Of a DNA stretch of 8,508 nucleotides, positions 6,130 to 8,508 are shown one piece after another (the first letter of the stretch is position 1; every line of letters starts with the position of its first letter). The notes beneath the pieces are model-generated. The model did no database searches, had not been told where the DNA came from, and saw nothing but the letters and a program-made list of their open reading frames with translations. Origin of the DNA: Candidatus Zixiibacteriota bacterium (GTDB lineage Bacteria > Zixibacteria > MSB-5A5 > GN15 > FEB-12); the NCBI GenBank assembly GCA_016213305.1, contig JACRAV010000286.1:1-8508 (forward strand), given 5' to 3'. The position numbers were made by a program, and so were the translations under genes.

Positions 6130-8508
6130 ATGACATTCCACCGAGTTCAAATTCGATTTTCCATATATATCGGGGCGATCATCTGCCTGCTTCTGGCTGG
6201 AATTTTCAAATTGCAATCAGTCGAACATGATCGCGTAACTCGATTGATGGGCCAGCGCAAGCTGGACAAAGAGGCGCTCATCGACGAATTGATCACCTTG
6301 CGGGGCGAACCGCTCCGCGCGCTGGCGCTCGACTATTCCTGGTGGGGCGAGATGATCGAATTCGTGGAGCGTCCCACTCATGACTGGGCGAGCGAAAACA
6401 TCGACGCCGGATTGGGCACGTATCGCGCCGATGCCGGGTGGGTGTTTGATTCCCTTGGGCACACGGTCTATGTAGGCACCAATGACAATCAGACGGCTTT
6501 GAGAGCCGACACCACAGTTGCAAGAAAGATAGCTGAGTCGGCAAGACACACCTGGTTCGGCCACTATTTCGTCTGGTCGAGCGCCGGGCTGGTGGAGATT
6601 CGAACCGCGCCGATCCAGCCGAGTTCCGATTCGGCCCGAATATCGCGTCCCCGCGGCTACTTTGCCGCGGGTCGAGTCTGGACCCCGGAATATGTTGACG
6701 GCATAGCGCATGTCGCGGGCGTGAAGCTGGCATTGCTTCCGGCGCCGCTCTCGCCGAACGCGACATCAGACACCTCGGCTATCTTATCCGGCGGAACGGC
6801 TTCATATTCCAAGACATTGGAAGGCGCCGATCACGCGGCGGTGAGTACGCTCCTGTGCGATCTGCGGTCCGAGTTTCAGGACAATCTGGCCATTACGCTG
6901 GAAGCCGAGGACAAGTACATCTGGATCTTTGGAATTGGATTTGCGGCGCTACTCGGGTTGACTTTGTTTCTTGTTATGAACCTTCCCATCGGGGAAATGA
7001 TGCGAAACACCTCCGATGCGATCCCTGAAGATGTCGAGTCGCCGGTTTCGGGTCAGTCAAGACTCCGGCGCTTTCGCAAGCTGTTGCGCGCATTTTACAC
7101 CCGACAAGCCGAGCTTCTTGCCGAGATAGCCGACCGTCGCCGTGCGGAGTCTGAACTCAAGCAAATTGAACAGCGCTACCGCATCGTGGCCGAACAGACC
7201 GACCAGGTGCTGTATGACTGGAATGTCAAGACCGGCACAATTCACTGGGCCGGGGCTATCGAGGAACTGACCGGCAACACCTTATTCGAGTTTGCCGACG
7301 TGGATATCAATCGTTGGGAAGAGCTGATCCACCCGAATGATCGGGCCGACGCCCTGGAAGTTCTCGACGCGGCCGCCAAAGGGGACGGCAAGTATGCGTG
7401 CGAGTATCGATTCCAGAGACGTGACGGCACGTACGTGTATGTGGAGGACGTGGGTCGTTTTCTCAAGGACGATCACGGTCTCGCCTACCGGATGTTGGGG
7501 GCGGTAAAAGACATTTCCGAACGCCGACGGGCAGATGAGACGCGTCGTCTCGACGAGTCCCGTCTGGAGACCCTGCTGAAATTGAATCAGATGATCGACT
7601 TGCCGGAGATCACGATCGTGCGCTTCGCGATGGAGCAGGCGGTCCAGTTGACCAGAAGCAAGATTGGTTATATCGCGCAGGTGTCGCCTGACGAACAGAC
7701 GTTTACCATACTGGCCTGGTCGAACAGCGCGATGAAGGAATGCGCCATGATGGATAAGTCGCCGCAGTTCCGGGTGGAAGGTGAGTGCCTGCTCAGCAGG
7801 TCGGTTGTCGATCGGCGGGCGACCATCGTGGACGACTATGCCTCGACCACCCTGCCGAAAAAAGGAATCCCAATCGGGCATGTCCAGCTCACACGATATG
7901 CGGCGGTACCGATTTTCGATGGTCAGCGGATAGTGATGGTGGCCGCGGTGGGAAACAAAGACAACTCATACGACGAATCCGACACCCGCCAGCTGAATCT
8001 TCTCGTTTCGGGATTGTGGAGCATTTTGAGACGGAAGCAGGCCGAGCAGAAACTTCTGTCCTCCGAGAATCGCTACCGAGCGATATTCGAAACTGCCGGG
8101 GACGCCATCTTTCTGATGACGGGTGACACGTTTGTTGATTGCAACACGCGGACGCTCGAAATGTTCGGGTGTACCCGATCGGAAATCGTCGGTCAGCCGC
8201 CGTACCGGTTTTCGCCGGAATACCAACCCGACGGCCGCTCATCGGCGGATAAAGCGATCGATAAGATCAACGCGGCGCTGGCGGGACAGCCGCAGTTTTT
8301 CGAGTGGGTTCATTCCAAGCACGACGGCACGCTGTTCGAGGCCGAGGTGTCGTTGAATCGATTCGAGGTTTCCGAGCAGATCATGATCCTGGCGGTTGTC
8401 CGCGACATTTCGGATCGGAAGCAGGCCGAACGGGAACTTCACAAGGCCAGAATGCTCTTGGATGCGGCGGTGGCCCAGTCGCCCTCGGCGGTACTGATCG
8501 CCACCGCA
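6130..8508 (+). CDS. Membrane sensor protein, CHASE4-PAS-GAF-PAS-PAS (3' end outside window)
   Basis: From the ATG at 6130 there are 793 codons with no stop to the right edge. Residues 10-28 are a first membrane helix. The extracytoplasmic segment to about 260 holds the CHASE4 hallmark LALDYSWWGEMIEFV (65-79). A second helix spans about 264-285. A charged coiled-coil linker (about 315-349) leads to PAS1 (about 350-462, ending AVKDISERRRAD), a GAF domain (about 478-640, with KKGIPIGHVQLTRYAAVP and GNKDNSYDESDTRQL) and PAS2 (about 647-765, ending VVRDISDRKQAER). A third PAS starts at about 776 (LLDAAVAQSPSAVLI). CHASE4 senses an external cue; the output module (histidine kinase, diguanylate cyclase or other) is not visible, although multi-PAS/GAF chains of this kind usually end in a histidine kinase. 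The frame is open upstream to a TAG at 5989, but 6130 is the only ATG and directly precedes the helix; GAG at 6122-6124 is a weak ribosome site. Confidence 0.9.
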   Translation, partial: MTFHRVQIRFSIYIGAIICLLLAGIFKLQSVEHDRVTRLMGQRKLDKEALIDELITLRGEPLRALALDYSWWGEMIEFVERPTHDWASENIDAGLGTYRADAGWVFDSLGHTVYVGTNDNQTALRADTTVARKIAESARHTWFGHYFVWSSAGLVEIRTAPIQPSSDSARISRPRGYFAAGRVWTPEYVDGIAHVAGVKLALLPAPLSPNATSDTSAILSGGTASYSKTLEGADHAAVSTLLCDLRSEFQDNLAITLEAEDKYIWIFGIGFAALLGLTLFLVMNLPIGEMMRNTSDAIPEDVESPVSGQSRLRRFRKLLRAFYTRQAELLAEIADRRRAESELKQIEQRYRIVAEQTDQVLYDWNVKTGTIHWAGAIEELTGNTLFEFADVDINRWEELIHPNDRADALEVLDAAAKGDGKYACEYRFQRRDGTYVYVEDVGRFLKDDHGLAYRMLGAVKDISERRRADETRRLDESRLETLLKLNQMIDLPEITIVRFAMEQAVQLTRSKIGYIAQVSPDEQTFTILAWSNSAMKECAMMDKSPQFRVEGECLLSRSVVDRRATIVDDYASTTLPKKGIPIGHVQLTRYAAVPIFDGQRIVMVAAVGNKDNSYDESDTRQLNLLVSGLWSILRRKQAEQKLLSSENRYRAIFETAGDAIFLMTGDTFVDCNTRTLEMFGCTRSEIVGQPPYRFSPEYQPDGRSSADKAIDKINAALAGQPQFFEWVHSKHDGTLFEAEVSLNRFEVSEQIMILAVVRDISDRKQAERELHKARMLLDAAVAQSPSAVLIATA

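Noticed and set aside
5936..6133. 65-codon plus-strand frame from GTG 5936 whose stop overlaps the sensor ATG (ATGA)
   Set aside because: It begins 5 bases past the terminator T-tract with no ribosome site, contains the palindrome, and has no recognisable protein character. The ATGA overlap is probably chance.

Overview
The window is bacterial, moderately G+C-rich and densely packed, with overlapping genes (TAATG and ATGA junctions), Shine-Dalgarno sites, sigma70-like promoters and one clear Rho-independent terminator. A diiron ferritin-like protein, a secreted DUF1573 protein, a CHASE4/PAS/GAF sensor and GC-rich intergenic palindromes suggest an environmental, possibly anaerobic lineage, for example an FCB-group phylum such as Zixibacteria, or a deltaproteobacterium. 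That placement is a guess from gene content; no marker gene is present.

Minus strand, left part (1-2617): a metabolic cluster read right to left. A sigma70-like promoter (2588-2617) precedes an M20 metallopeptidase (1181-2548). It is translationally coupled to a classical-type SDR protein (384-1181) whose catalytic Tyr and Lys are replaced. An EamA/DMT transporter (start at 289) follows and runs off the left edge.

Minus strand, middle (2653-5023): an ABC ATPase (3976-4902), an ABC-2 membrane permease (3185-3979) and a rubrerythrin-like diiron protein (2653-3165) form a tight operon. The ATPase has non-consensus signature, Q-loop and H-loop motifs. The permease reading frame is broken by an in-frame TAA at codon 16. 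The exporter therefore looks specialised or decaying.

The divergent intergenic region (4903-5123) carries a TATAAT on the minus strand inside a cluster of ACTGGAAC half-sites, and a TTGACA promoter on the plus strand.

Plus strand (5124-5930): a secreted DUF1573 protein followed by a strong terminator. Its frame is open from 5124 to 5879 except for one TGA at 5325-5327. This TGA falls exactly where the family has the first Cys of its conserved CGCT motif, so a selenocysteine (U-G-C-T) is the most interesting reading. A stem follows downstream, but its distance and shape are not textbook bacterial SECIS. A point mutation or sequencing error is the competing explanation, and the TAA in the nearby permease gives that alternative some weight.

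Plus strand, right part (6130-8508): the N-terminal 793 codons of a large membrane sensor (TM-CHASE4-TM-PAS-GAF-PAS-PAS...), cut by the right edge before any output domain. Its leader holds a 17-bp GC-rich palindrome.
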